A DNA stretch of 25,814 nt. Source: Avimuribaculum sp964395975. Lineage in GTDB: Bacteria > Bacteroidota > Bacteroidia > Bacteroidales > Muribaculaceae. Numbering within the stretch: position 1 is the first letter of the stretch; the number at the start of each line of letters is the position of its first letter. Shown here in pieces: positions 1 through 8,280 of the stretch. The translations under genes and the position numbers were made by a program. The stretch is taken from NCBI GenBank assembly GCA_964395975.1, contig CAYNBZ010000032.1, forward strand, positions 1-25,814, written 5' to 3'. The notes under the pieces were generated by a model. The model made no database searches and was not told the origin of the DNA. It saw nothing but the letters and a program-made list of their open reading frames with translations.

Positions 1-254
1 TTGAGCACTATAAATTTAATGCTTTTATCGCTATGTTCCTATTTCTCAGCAAAATGTTTATTCGCTTATATCGAACTCACGTTAATTAAGTTAAGGACTT
101 CTTATTAAAAGATTATTATTTCTTAACCTATTTGTGCCCTAATGAGAATTATATGTTTAACCCAATAAGATAAATTAATAGGCTATTGAATATTGTTTGC
201 CGGTATTGCTAAAAATATTTGAGAAAATAAATTTTTCGAACGTGATGTAAATGA
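1..254. other. AT-rich non-coding upstream region
   Basis: No convincing coding sequence is seen here. The stretch is strongly AT-rich, with stops in all frames, and carries one copy of a 19-base repeat at 66-84. I find no perfect TAnnTTTG promoter box before legB. The closest match is TATTGTTTG near 192-200, which has one base too many between TA and TTTG. The promoter of the leg operon is therefore not assigned. Confidence 0.6.
66..84 (-). repeat. 19-base repeat, left copy (inverted relative to right copy)
   Basis: The plus strand reads TTATATCGAACTCACGTTA. Its reverse complement, TAACGTGAGTTCGATATAA, is found exactly at 25763-25781. The match ends abruptly on both sides. It lies in non-coding DNA upstream of legB. 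Its nature (end of an insertion element, dispersed repeat, recombination site) cannot be decided from two copies. Confidence 0.8.
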
Positions 255-266
255 GTGACAATGCGT

Positions 267-325
267 AAAAAGAAAAGTGATTTTCTTTTTGTTGCTGCGC
301 GTGGCATTGATTATTTTTGTGCCAC
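267..325 (+). promoter_or_regulatory. Two consecutive hairpins in the legB leader
   Basis: Positions 267-276 (AAAAAGAAAA) and 281-290 (TTTTCTTTTT) form a perfect 10-bp stem with a GTGA loop. Positions 301-306 (GTGGCA) and 320-325 (TGCCAC) form a second perfect 6-bp stem with a 13-nt loop. Both lie between the first in-frame ATG (255) and the likely start of legB (348), so they would be leader RNA. Leader-level control of surface polysaccharide operons is known in Bacteroides; applying it here is inference. Confidence 0.4.
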
Positions 326-347
326 ACAAAGTAGTTTATTTGTTTTT

Positions 348-1325
348 ATGGAAAAGGTTCTTGTGACAGGTGCCGATGGTTTCATTGGTTCGCACTTGGT
401 GGAATTGCTGCTTGCCGAGGGATATGGTGTAAGGGCATTAAGCCAGTATAATTCGTTTAACTATTGGGGTTGGCTCGATGGCATGATCCACAACAACCTT
501 GAAGTGGTGTGTGGTGATGTGCGTGACCCTGAATTTTGTCGGCACATTACCCGTGGATGCGATATCGTGTTGCACCTTGCGGCACTTATAGCCATACCGT
601 ACAGCTATATTGCACCCGACAGTTATGTCGATACCAACATACGCGGTACGCTGAACATGTGCCAAGCAGCGCACGATGAGGGCGTGAGGCGTATTATTGT
701 GACTTCGACAAGCGAGGTGTATGGAACGGCTCAATACGTACCAATTGATGAGAAGCACCCGCGTCAGGCGCAATCGCCTTATTCGGCTACCAAAATCAGT
801 GCCGATGCCATAGCCAAGAGCTTTTATAATGCATTTGAGTTGCCTGTAGTGATAGCACGTCCGTTCAACACTTATGGACCGCGGCAAAGTGCACGAGCCA
901 TAATTCCGACCATAATTACACAGATTGCCAATGGTGAGAAGGAGATTAAAGTGGGAGACTTGTCACCGACGCGTGACTTCAATTATGTTAAGGACACTTG
1001 TCGAGGGTTTCTCTCGCTTGCAAAGGCAGATGGGATAGACGGTGAGGAAATAAATATTTGTACAGGGATTGAAATTTCAATGGCTGACACATTGCAAATA
1101 ATTGCCGACTTGATGGATGCAGATGTGAAATGGGTGAAAGACGAGCAACGGTTGCGTCCCAGCAAAAGCGAGGTGTTCCGTCTGCTTGGTGACAATAGCA
1201 AAATCAAGAGTCTTACGGGATGGGAGCCGGTCTATTCATTACAGGATGGACTGAAGGAAACCATAGCATGGTTTATGTGTCGTGAAAACCTTACCAGATA
1301 CAAATCGAATATTTACAACCGGTAA
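348..1325 (+). CDS. legB: NAD-dependent nucleotide-sugar 4,6-dehydratase, LegB-like
   Basis: A 325-aa extended short-chain dehydrogenase. The start at 348 gives MEKVLVTGADGFIGS, with the Rossmann glycine motif TGADGFIG at residues 7-14; the upstream in-frame ATG at 255 would add 31 residues unlike the family. TSTSEVYG lies at 119-126 and the catalytic YSATK at 145-149. The stretches ALIAIPYSYIAPDSYVDTNI and RPFNTYGPRQSARA are typical of LegB, which forms a 4-keto-6-deoxy UDP-GlcNAc derivative as the first step towards legionaminic-type nonulosonic acids in the cytoplasm. It heads a tight run with an ATP-grasp gene (26-bp gap) and a NeuB/LegI gene. The LegC aminotransferase that normally follows is absent. 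Family is confident; the exact sugar product is inferred. Confidence 0.88.
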   Translation: MEKVLVTGADGFIGSHLVELLLAEGYGVRALSQYNSFNYWGWLDGMIHNNLEVVCGDVRDPEFCRHITRGCDIVLHLAALIAIPYSYIAPDSYVDTNIRGTLNMCQAAHDEGVRRIIVTSTSEVYGTAQYVPIDEKHPRQAQSPYSATKISADAIAKSFYNAFELPVVIARPFNTYGPRQSARAIIPTIITQIANGEKEIKVGDLSPTRDFNYVKDTCRGFLSLAKADGIDGEEINICTGIEISMADTLQIIADLMDADVKWVKDEQRLRPSKSEVFRLLGDNSKIKSLTGWEPVYSLQDGLKETIAWFMCRENLTRYKSNIYNR

Positions 1326-1351
1326 AACACTGTGGAAGAATAAAGGGAAAT

Positions 1352-2332
1352 ATGAGCGAATATTTTTATCGTCGTCGCAGAATAAATGTGTTGTTCCTTG
1401 GTGGGGCTAAGCGCGTGTCGTTTGCCGAACAGCTAATAAAAGCCGGCAAGGAGCAGGGCATAAGTGTGTCGATATTTAGCCACGAATTGTCGGAGTGTGA
1501 GCCTATTGCATCGGTAGGAAAGGTAATAGTTGGAAGCAAGTATTCCTCACCAGATATAGATGCTGAAATTGATGATATCATTGTTTCAAACGACATTCAT
1601 ATATTGTTGCCTTTCGTAGATCCTGGCATAGCGATCGCCGCCCGATGTTCCAAACGCCATCCCGATGTGTTTGTGCCGGTGTCGGATGAAGATGTGTCCA
1701 GTAAAATGTTTGACAAAGTGCAAGCGGCCGCATTGTTTGAGAAGCTTGGAATCTCGATACCGTGTACTTACGATGCCGGCGATATTCGGTATCCGGCCAT
1801 CTTAAAACCGCGTTTCGGTTCGGCATCAAAAGGTATTGTGGTGGCATACAGTAGTGACGACCTTAAACACTTTGATGGCAACACGGATGGTTATCTTATA
1901 CAGGAATATATTAATAACCGTGAAGAATATACGGTTGATTGTTATATAGGTATGCAGGATGGTGAGGTTAAGTGCATCGTACCTCGGCTGCGTATTGCCA
2001 CTGCCGGTGGAGAAGTGGTCAAGACCGAAACTCGCCACATGGCACTACTTGAAGAAATGGCTTGGCGTATAGTAAAGCGGCTGAAGTTGCGCGGTGCGGT
2101 AACATTGCAATTTATACGAAATCTGGAAACGGGTGGATTTATGCTCATGGAAATAAATCCTAGGCTTGGCGGTGGTGTAATATGCTCTATTTATGCCGGT
2201 GCCAACATCGCCAAAATGATACTTGAAGAGAGCATCGGTTTCAACGCCATTCCGGTGCGCATTTGGAACGAAAAAGTGTTGATGACACGGTATATGAAAG
2301 AAGTGGTGTTTTTTAATAATCAGATTTTATGA
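1352..2332 (+). CDS. ATP-grasp domain protein (CarB/PylC-like ligase)
   Basis: A 326-aa protein with an N-terminal pre-ATP-grasp domain (RINVLFLGGAKR near residue 10, then a PFVDPGIAIAAR segment). The ATP-grasp fold carries ILKPRFGSASKGI at 150-162, a QEYINNREEYTVD hinge and the metal-binding MEINPRLGGG at 266-275. ATP-grasp enzymes join a carboxylate to an amine or thiol through an acyl-phosphate, so an amide or peptide bond is the likely product; the substrate is unknown. Its stop overlaps the next gene's start (ATGA at 2329-2332), implying translational coupling with the NeuB-like synthase. The setting suggests it modifies the nonulosonic acid or its precursor, for instance by adding an amino acid, but this is inference. 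Confidence 0.8.
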   Translation: MSEYFYRRRRINVLFLGGAKRVSFAEQLIKAGKEQGISVSIFSHELSECEPIASVGKVIVGSKYSSPDIDAEIDDIIVSNDIHILLPFVDPGIAIAARCSKRHPDVFVPVSDEDVSSKMFDKVQAAALFEKLGISIPCTYDAGDIRYPAILKPRFGSASKGIVVAYSSDDLKHFDGNTDGYLIQEYINNREEYTVDCYIGMQDGEVKCIVPRLRIATAGGEVVKTETRHMALLEEMAWRIVKRLKLRGAVTLQFIRNLETGGFMLMEINPRLGGGVICSIYAGANIAKMILEESIGFNAIPVRIWNEKVLMTRYMKEVVFFNNQIL

Positions 2333-3345
2333 ACATTAACGATAAGCGGGTGATTATTATTGCTGAAGCGGGTGTCAACCATAATGGTAACTACGACCTT
2401 GCTGTGAAGATGGTGCATGAGGCAAAGGCCGCCGGTGCCGACTATGTGAAATTCCAGACAGCCGTGCCCGAATTGGTAATATCGTCGATTGCACCAAAGG
2501 CTGAATATCAGAAAGAGACTACAGGTACTGAAGAAAGCCAACTTGAAATGTGCCGCGCCATCCACTTGCCACTGTCTAGCTATGCGTCGCTTAAGAAAGT
2601 GTGTGATGATGTTGGAATTGGGTTTATGAGTACACCTTTTGACCTTGTTTCGATCGATACGCTTGAGTCTCTTGATATGGATTATTACAAAATTCCGTCG
2701 GGCGAGGTAACCAATTTGCCATATTTGCGAAAAATTGCATCAAAAGGGCGTCGGGTGATAATGTCGACTGGAATGTGTGAGATGGATGAAATAGCTGCCG
2801 CACTCGATGTTCTCACATCCGGAGGATTGCATCTTGATGACATAACATTGCTGCACTGCAATACGCAGTATCCCACTCCGTTTGCTGATGTCAACCTAAT
2901 GGCTATGAATGAAATAGGGAATTACTTCGGAGTAAAAGTAGGATACAGCGATCATACGACTGGCATCGAGGTACCTATTGCTGCTGTAGCTCTTGGTGCA
3001 AGTGTAATAGAAAAACATTTCACTCTCGACCGCAACTTGCCGGGTCCCGATCACAAAGCATCACTTGAGACTGCTGAGTTGGCTCGGATGGTGTCAGCGA
3101 TAAGAAATGTTGAACTTGCCTTGGGGTCGGGACATAAACACGTAACGGCTAGCGAAGAGCCTAACAAGGTGGTGGCACGGAAAAGCATAGTGGCTGCCAC
3201 CGACATTAAGTCGGGTGATGTGTTGACAGAGCGTAATATCACCGTTAAACGTCCGGGCAATGGTATTTCACCAATGTTATGGGATAAAGTATTGGGAACT
3301 CGCGCCATTGCCGATTTCTCGAAGGATGAGCTTATCAGAATATAA
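2329..3345 (+). CDS. legI: N-acetylneuraminate / diacetyllegionaminate synthase (NeuB/LegI family)
   Basis: A 338-aa protein covering the full family length. The N-terminal TIM barrel begins with IIIAEAGVNHNGN (9-21), then KFQT, PSGEVTNLPYL, the HCNTQYPTP signature, GYSDHTTG (205-212) and EKHFTLDRNLPGPDH from about residue 228. The C-terminal 60 residues form the antifreeze-like SAF domain. The enzyme condenses phosphoenolpyruvate with a six-carbon N-acetylated amino sugar to give a nine-carbon nonulosonic acid. Pairing with LegB favours the legionaminate branch (LegI) over sialic acid (NeuB), but sequence alone does not settle it. No CMP-sugar synthetase or NeuC/LegG epimerase lies nearby, so the pathway must be completed elsewhere. 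Confidence 0.87.
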   Translation: MNINDKRVIIIAEAGVNHNGNYDLAVKMVHEAKAAGADYVKFQTAVPELVISSIAPKAEYQKETTGTEESQLEMCRAIHLPLSSYASLKKVCDDVGIGFMSTPFDLVSIDTLESLDMDYYKIPSGEVTNLPYLRKIASKGRRVIMSTGMCEMDEIAAALDVLTSGGLHLDDITLLHCNTQYPTPFADVNLMAMNEIGNYFGVKVGYSDHTTGIEVPIAAVALGASVIEKHFTLDRNLPGPDHKASLETAELARMVSAIRNVELALGSGHKHVTASEEPNKVVARKSIVAATDIKSGDVLTERNITVKRPGNGISPMLWDKVLGTRAIADFSKDELIRI

Positions 3346-3381
3346 GTGAAGGATAAAAAGGTCATTATGGGAGGACTTTCC

Positions 3382-3540
3382 ATGATTCCAAACAGTTATT
3401 TGAGATTCGTGGTCTCTCGGGATGAAAAATATGGAAAATGGCAGGATAAATTCGGGATATTTGGTGAAACTCTATTTGCAATTGCTCTTGTCTTGCGTTA
3501 CCTTTGCAAAATCATTGGTGTTGATCATCCCTATATATAA
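3382..3540 (+). CDS. Possible 52-aa small membrane protein
   Basis: This small open frame lies between the NeuB-like gene and the ABC exporter. The ATG at 3382 follows GGGAGGA by a suitable distance, a better ribosome site than most starts here. An upstream in-frame GTG at 3346 directly abuts the previous stop and would give 64 aa. The peptide has a polar first half and one hydrophobic segment (ETLFAIALVLRYLCKIIGV). I recognise no family. A consensus promoter for the exporter sits inside the frame (3475-3506), so the frame may be chance. It could also be a small partner of the exporter or the tail of a lost gene. Confidence 0.3.
   Translation: MIPNSYLRFVVSRDEKYGKWQDKFGIFGETLFAIALVLRYLCKIIGVDHPYI
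3475..3506 (+). promoter_or_regulatory. Bacteroidetes-type promoter for the ABC exporter
   Basis: TTTG at 3475-3478 and TACCTTTG at 3499-3506 are separated by exactly 20 bases. This matches the Bacteroides primary-sigma consensus (-33 TTTG, -7 TAnnTTTG). The box is followed by CA, as in several other promoters of this window. Transcription should start near 3513, giving a leader of about 30 nt before the ATG at 3543. It makes the exporter and purN independent of the upstream nonulosonate genes. Confidence 0.65.
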
Positions 3541-3542
3541 CG

Positions 3543-5369
3543 ATGAAAGATTTTTTCTTATTAGCCAAGCGATTTATATCTCCTTACAAGAAATACCTCA
3601 TCCTGAATATATTCTTTAATATTCTGTCGGCATTTCTCACGCTTTTTTCATTTGCAATCATCATTCCAATCCTCGAGATGCTGTTCCGCATCAGCCAAAG
3701 CCATTATGAATTTATTCCATGGGGGGGTGGCTCGCTGAAGGATGTGGTAGTAAACAATTTCTATTTTTACACTCAAGAAATAATCAGTTATTACGGCCAG
3801 TCGGCTGCATTGGCTGCATTGGCAGGCATGCTGGTGTTCATGACGATGCTGAAGACAGGGACTGCCTATCTGAGTGCATTTTTCAGCATACCCATACGTA
3901 CAGGCGTTGTGCGGGATATGCGTAATATGATATATGATAAAATCGTATTGTTGCCGATAGGATTTTTTACGACAGAACGCAAAGGTGATGTAATGGCGCG
4001 TATGAGCGGCGATGTGACAGAGGTGGAAAACTCAATTACATCATCGATTAATATGTTGTTTAAGAATCCCATTATGATAATTGTGTGCCTTGTCATGATG
4101 ATAATGGTGAGTTGGCAACTCACGTTGTTTGTCCTTGTGTTGCTGCCATTAGCCGGTTATGTGATGGGCAAAGTGGGTAAGAACTTGAAGCGAGCTTCGC
4201 TCGAAGGTCAAACGCAATGGGGTGTGTTACTATCGAATATCGAGGAAACACTTGGAGGACTGCGCATAGTGAAAGCGTTTAACGCCGAGGAAAAGGTGCG
4301 AGGCCGTTTCAAGCAGGAGAATGAGAAATTTGTGTGGATATCCAATCGCATGAATCGCCGTTACGAGCTAGCACATCCCATGAGTGAACTGCTTGGAACT
4401 CTCACCATTGCCATAGTGTTGTGGTTTGGAGGAACGCTTATACTTGGAGGCAACAGTTCTATTAGTGCTGCGTCGTTCATCTATTATATGGTGATTTTTT
4501 ATTCTATAATTAATCCGGCCAAGGATCTCTCAAAAGCTGTGTATTCGATACAACGTGGCATGGCCTCGATGGAACGAATAGATAAAATTCTGAAAGCTGA
4601 CAATCCTATAAAAGATCCTGTCAACCCCAAAACTATCCCGACCGAAAAGCCCTCAATTAGTTATAATCACGTCAATTTTAAATATTCACAGAATTGGGTG
4701 ATAAAAGATGTGTCGCTCGAAATTCCGTTTGGACATACGGTGGCTCTTGTAGGGCAGTCGGGGTCTGGTAAATCTACTATGGCCGATTTGTTGCCAAGGT
4801 TTTATGATGTAAACGATGGGACAATAACGATAAATGGGGTGGATATACGCCAATTTAGGGTGTGCGACTTGCGTTCGATGATGGGTAATGTGAATCAGGA
4901 AGCAATTTTATTTAATGATTCGTTCTACAATAATATTACTTTTGGCGTGAAATATGCCACTAAGGAGCAAGTAGAAGAAGCTGCGCGCATTGCCAACGCA
5001 TATGATTTCATTATGGAAACCGAGGCAGGCTTCGATACAAATATCGGAGATCGCGGTTGCCGTTTGTCAGGCGGCCAAAGACAACGTATAAGCATTGCCC
5101 GTGCGATTTTGAAAAATCCACCTATTTTGATACTCGATGAGGCTACTTCGGCTCTTGACACGGAAAGCGAACGTTCAGTGCAGGAGGCACTTGACCGTCT
5201 GATGAAGAATAGGACCACATTAGTTATCGCGCATCGTTTGTCGACCATACGTAATGCCGACATGATATGCGTGATGCATGAGGGACACATAGTGGAGCGT
5301 GGCACACACGATGAACTTATTGCACTTGATGGCCATTACAAGAAACTTGTGGATATGCAGAAATTTTAA
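3543..5369 (+). CDS. ABC exporter, MsbA-like (fused permease and ATPase)
   Basis: A 608-aa type IV ABC exporter half-transporter. The N-terminal membrane domain (about residues 15-330) has roughly six hydrophobic spans, the first near 20-45. The C-terminal ATPase has the Walker A GQSGSGKST (404-412), the signature LSGGQ (508-512), Walker B ILILDEATSALD (D532, E533) and the H-loop IAHRLST. The length equals that of lipid A flippase MsbA and related lipid or multidrug exporters. It probably flips a lipid-linked glycan or lipid across the inner membrane; the substrate is not proven. It has its own promoter and shares a transcript with purN. A run of seven G at 3721-3727 lies early in the frame. 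Confidence 0.88.
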   Translation: MKDFFLLAKRFISPYKKYLILNIFFNILSAFLTLFSFAIIIPILEMLFRISQSHYEFIPWGGGSLKDVVVNNFYFYTQEIISYYGQSAALAALAGMLVFMTMLKTGTAYLSAFFSIPIRTGVVRDMRNMIYDKIVLLPIGFFTTERKGDVMARMSGDVTEVENSITSSINMLFKNPIMIIVCLVMMIMVSWQLTLFVLVLLPLAGYVMGKVGKNLKRASLEGQTQWGVLLSNIEETLGGLRIVKAFNAEEKVRGRFKQENEKFVWISNRMNRRYELAHPMSELLGTLTIAIVLWFGGTLILGGNSSISAASFIYYMVIFYSIINPAKDLSKAVYSIQRGMASMERIDKILKADNPIKDPVNPKTIPTEKPSISYNHVNFKYSQNWVIKDVSLEIPFGHTVALVGQSGSGKSTMADLLPRFYDVNDGTITINGVDIRQFRVCDLRSMMGNVNQEAILFNDSFYNNITFGVKYATKEQVEEAARIANAYDFIMETEAGFDTNIGDRGCRLSGGQRQRISIARAILKNPPILILDEATSALDTESERSVQEALDRLMKNRTTLVIAHRLSTIRNADMICVMHEGHIVERGTHDELIALDGHYKKLVDMQKF

Positions 5370-5387
5370 GTGACAAAGGAGATAGGT

Positions 5388-5972
5388 ATGATTAATGTAG
5401 TGATATTCGCATCAGGGAGCGGGACAAACGCTGAGAATATTGTCCGGCACTTTGTTGGCAGTGAGGTGGTGAATATAGCTGCCGTTTTTACAAATAATCC
5501 TCGGGCAGGCGTGCTTGGACGTATGGATAATCTCAGAATACCGTGCCGCGTCTTTTCGCGGGAGCAATGGCATGAGCCTGTGGAGATCGTTAATGAATTA
5601 AGACGGCTTGGAACAAATCTCATTGTTTTGGCTGGTTTTTTAAGTATTGTTCAAAAAACTATAATCGATGCTGTTGATGGCAACATAATCAATATTCATC
5701 CCTCACTGTTACCACTGTATGGCGGCAAGGGAATGTGGGGGATGCATGTGCATCGTGCGGTGCTTCAGGCAGGTGACACAGAGAGCGGCATAACCATCCA
5801 TTATGTTTCGGAAGAGGTGGATGGTGGAACGATAATCTGCCAACGTCGTTGTCCTGTTTTCCCTAATGATACTCCCGAGTCGTTAGCTGAGAGGGTACAT
5901 AGTCTTGAATATGAGGCTTTACCTGATGTCATTGAACGTTTTGCTGCAAAACAAGTATTACCATGTAAGTGA
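5388..5972 (+). CDS. purN: Phosphoribosylglycinamide formyltransferase
   Basis: A 194-aa enzyme that transfers a formyl group from 10-formyltetrahydrofolate to GAR, the third step of purine synthesis. The start at 5388 is chosen because AAAGGAG sits just upstream at good spacing; an in-frame GTG at 5370 touches the exporter's stop but would add six atypical residues. Visible motifs are IFASGSGTNAENI at the N-terminus, the catalytic NIHPSLLP (N102, H104) and the EVDGG aspartate (D145). The N-to-D distance is five residues longer than in E. coli because of the GGKGMWGM insertion, which as I recall is usual in Bacteroidetes. It is probably co-transcribed with the exporter, with no evident functional link. 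Confidence 0.93.
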   Translation: MINVVIFASGSGTNAENIVRHFVGSEVVNIAAVFTNNPRAGVLGRMDNLRIPCRVFSREQWHEPVEIVNELRRLGTNLIVLAGFLSIVQKTIIDAVDGNIINIHPSLLPLYGGKGMWGMHVHRAVLQAGDTESGITIHYVSEEVDGGTIICQRRCPVFPNDTPESLAERVHSLEYEALPDVIERFAAKQVLPCK

Positions 5973-6059
5973 TTACGTCTGAGTAGTCGGGTGTTAGGCG
6001 GTGAAAGAAATGGTAGGTCAAAATTATATAAAAGTTTTCATTAAGTCGTGGATTGTTTG

Positions 6060-6067
6060 TAATTTCG
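6060..6067 (+). promoter_or_regulatory. Candidate nadB promoter (-7 box TAATTTCG)
   Basis: TAATTTCG, followed by CA, matches the TAnnTTTG box with one change. Twenty bases upstream is TTTC, close to TTTG. The start would be near 6074, leaving a leader of about 69 nt before nadB. The 170-bp gap (5973-6142) holds no other recognisable element. Confidence 0.4.
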
Positions 6068-6142
6068 CATGTGCTGACCGCGTTGGGGAACAATTGTGCT
6101 GCTCCTTGTTAAAGGGTTGACAAACAATAAAACAATTGGATT

Positions 6143-7729
6143 ATGGTTTATAAATATGATTATCTCGTTATCGGTGCGGGCATTGCTGGTATGAGTTTTG
6201 CCCTCAAAGTAGCCGAAACCGGGCGTGTTGCATTAATATGCAAAACCGACCTCGAAGAAGCCAATACTTTCCTCGCTCAAGGTGGAGTGGCCTCGGTGAC
6301 AAATACTCTTGTGGACAACTTCGAAAAACACATCCGTGACACAATGATTGCCGGAGACTGGCTTAGCGATGCGGTTGCCGTGGAAAAAGTGGTGAGAGAA
6401 GCACCTTCACAGATAAAGCAACTTATAAGTTGGGGTGTCGATTTCGACAAGAATGAAAAAGGTGAGTTTGACCTGCATCGTGAGGGTGGGCACTCTGAAT
6501 TTCGCATTCTCCACCACAAAGATAACACTGGAGCCGAGATACAAGACAGCCTCATAAAAGCGCTTAAACAACATCACAACATCGATGTATTTGAAAACCG
6601 ATTTGCAGTGGAAATCTGCACACAGCACCACTTGGGTAAAATCGTTACTCGCCGTACTCCGGACATCACTTGTTACGGAGCTTACATATTGAATTGTGCC
6701 ACTGGCGAGGTTGACACTTTCCTCTCAAAAGTCACACTTATGGCAACTGGTGGCATAGGGGCGGTTTACCGTAACACCACCAACCCGCTTGTTGCCACTG
6801 GCGATGGCATTGCCATGGTGTACAGGGCAAAGGGGACAGTTAAAGATATGGAATTCGTGCAATTCCACCCAACTGCGCTATATCATCCGGGCGATCGCCC
6901 ATCATTTCTCATAACTGAGGCGATGCGTGGATATGGAGCAGTGTTGCGCACTCGCGATGGCAAGGAGTTCATGCAGAAATACGATCCACGCCTTTCGTTG
7001 GCACCTCGTGATATTGTGGCACGTGCCATTGACAATGAGATGAAGATGCATGGTGACGATTTTGTCTATCTCGATGTGACACACAAAGATTCTGAACAGA
7101 CAAAAGAACATTTTCCTAACATATACAAAAAATGCCTCTCTCTCGGCATCGACATCACCAAGGATTATATTCCGGTGGCTCCTGCCGCACACTACCTTTG
7201 CGGTGGTATCAAAGTAGATACTAATGCTTGTTCATCGATTCAACGTCTGTATGCCGTGGGCGAATGTTCTTGCACAGGATTACATGGTGGCAATAGACTG
7301 GCTTCCAATTCGCTCATTGAGGCAGTGGTTTATGCCGATGCGGCGGCTAAACACAGCATGGCCAACATAGCGCATTACACTTATCGTGAAGATATTCCCG
7401 AATGGGATGACAAAGGTACTCAACATCCGGAGGAAATGGTTCTTATTACTCAAAGTGCCAAGGAAGTGGGCGAGATAATGAGCACATATGTGGGTATCGT
7501 GCGCAGCGATTTGCGTCTAAAACGTGCATGGAATCGCCTTGACATTCTGTATGAAGAAACCGAAGCACTATTTAAGACCAGTAAAGTATCGCGCGACATA
7601 TGTGAATTGCGCAACATCATCAATGTGGGCTATCTGATTATGCGTCAGGCGATGGAACGTAAGGAGTCACGAGGACTTCATTATACAATCGACTACCCTC
7701 CTACAAAGCACAACATTCCGGAGGGGTAA
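6143..7729 (+). CDS. nadB: L-aspartate oxidase
   Basis: A 528-aa flavoprotein of the expected length. It oxidises L-aspartate to iminoaspartate, the first step of de novo NAD synthesis. The N-terminal FAD-binding motif is VIGAGIAG (residues 9-16), followed by AQGGVASV. The capping and active-site region has EFVQFHPTALYHPG, ITEAMRGYGAVL and APRDIVARAID. The late FAD motif is LYAVGECSCTGLHGGNRLAS with ASNSLIEAV after it. The signatures HREGGHSEFRILHHKD and PAAHYLCGGI separate it from succinate dehydrogenase flavoprotein. The usual partners nadA and nadC are not adjacent here. Its own promoter probably lies at 6060-6067. Confidence 0.95.
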   Translation: MVYKYDYLVIGAGIAGMSFALKVAETGRVALICKTDLEEANTFLAQGGVASVTNTLVDNFEKHIRDTMIAGDWLSDAVAVEKVVREAPSQIKQLISWGVDFDKNEKGEFDLHREGGHSEFRILHHKDNTGAEIQDSLIKALKQHHNIDVFENRFAVEICTQHHLGKIVTRRTPDITCYGAYILNCATGEVDTFLSKVTLMATGGIGAVYRNTTNPLVATGDGIAMVYRAKGTVKDMEFVQFHPTALYHPGDRPSFLITEAMRGYGAVLRTRDGKEFMQKYDPRLSLAPRDIVARAIDNEMKMHGDDFVYLDVTHKDSEQTKEHFPNIYKKCLSLGIDITKDYIPVAPAAHYLCGGIKVDTNACSSIQRLYAVGECSCTGLHGGNRLASNSLIEAVVYADAAAKHSMANIAHYTYREDIPEWDDKGTQHPEEMVLITQSAKEVGEIMSTYVGIVRSDLRLKRAWNRLDILYEETEALFKTSKVSRDICELRNIINVGYLIMRQAMERKESRGLHYTIDYPPTKHNIPEG

Positions 7730-7751
7730 AGACAAAAACGACTTAGAAACA

Positions 7752-8267
7752 ATGAAATATCGTGATGAAATAGACAAATGTTATGGCGTAGCAGGAATGG
7801 CACTCGGTCTTTCCCTATTTAACGCCGATGACAAGTTTATAGGAATAACCATTGATGGTGAAAACGGTTTTGATTGTATAAGTTTCACGCCCGAGTACTA
7901 TATGTTCTACAATCCATCGCTGCCAGCCAAGGTGTCGTGGCGAAATATGCTTAACAGTTTCCATTTGTCGATGGCACTTACTATGGCCGACGGGATATGC
8001 CGCCACATGGTAGGCGACCACAAGGAAGTGGATTACAACCTGCGTCATCGTTTATACGAGATTTCATGCAACGAAGGCAAGGAATTATGCCAACTTGAAG
8101 CTGATGAAATAGATGACGTATTCAACGAATATTTTTCTTACCTATCGCAAGTATTCAGCAACAAGACGGTGAGGAAAGTAGTGAAGTCGATACGCGACGA
8201 GTTGATTAGCTCTCGCTCCATCGGTCGCCTCGAATTGCTTGATATGCTTGCGCCTTTACGCCATTGA
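7752..8267 (+). CDS. Conserved-looking hypothetical protein, 171 aa
   Basis: I do not recognise a family. The protein is soluble, without a signal peptide or membrane span, and fairly acidic and aromatic. The first half looks beta-rich (FIGITIDGENGFDCISFTPE). The second half is helical, with repeated charged segments (FNEYFSYLSQVFSNKTVRKV, SIGRLELLDMLAPLRH). Cysteines and histidines are scattered without a metal-site pattern. It starts 22 bp after nadB and ends 13 bp before the glycosyltransferase, so all three are probably one transcript. Codon use resembles its neighbours, which supports a real gene. No function is proposed. Confidence 0.75.
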   Translation: MKYRDEIDKCYGVAGMALGLSLFNADDKFIGITIDGENGFDCISFTPEYYMFYNPSLPAKVSWRNMLNSFHLSMALTMADGICRHMVGDHKEVDYNLRHRLYEISCNEGKELCQLEADEIDDVFNEYFSYLSQVFSNKTVRKVVKSIRDELISSRSIGRLELLDMLAPLRH

Positions 8268-8280
8268 CAACCTGCCAATG

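Noticed and set aside
255..347. Upstream ATG extension of the legB frame
   Set aside because: The extra 31 residues do not resemble the family, and the stretch contains two perfect hairpins that look like leader RNA; the Rossmann motif starts directly after the ATG at 348.
8239..8280. Earlier start of the GT4 glycosyltransferase
   Set aside because: It falls inside the end of the preceding gene and adds 14 residues before the typical first strand MKIAIIN.
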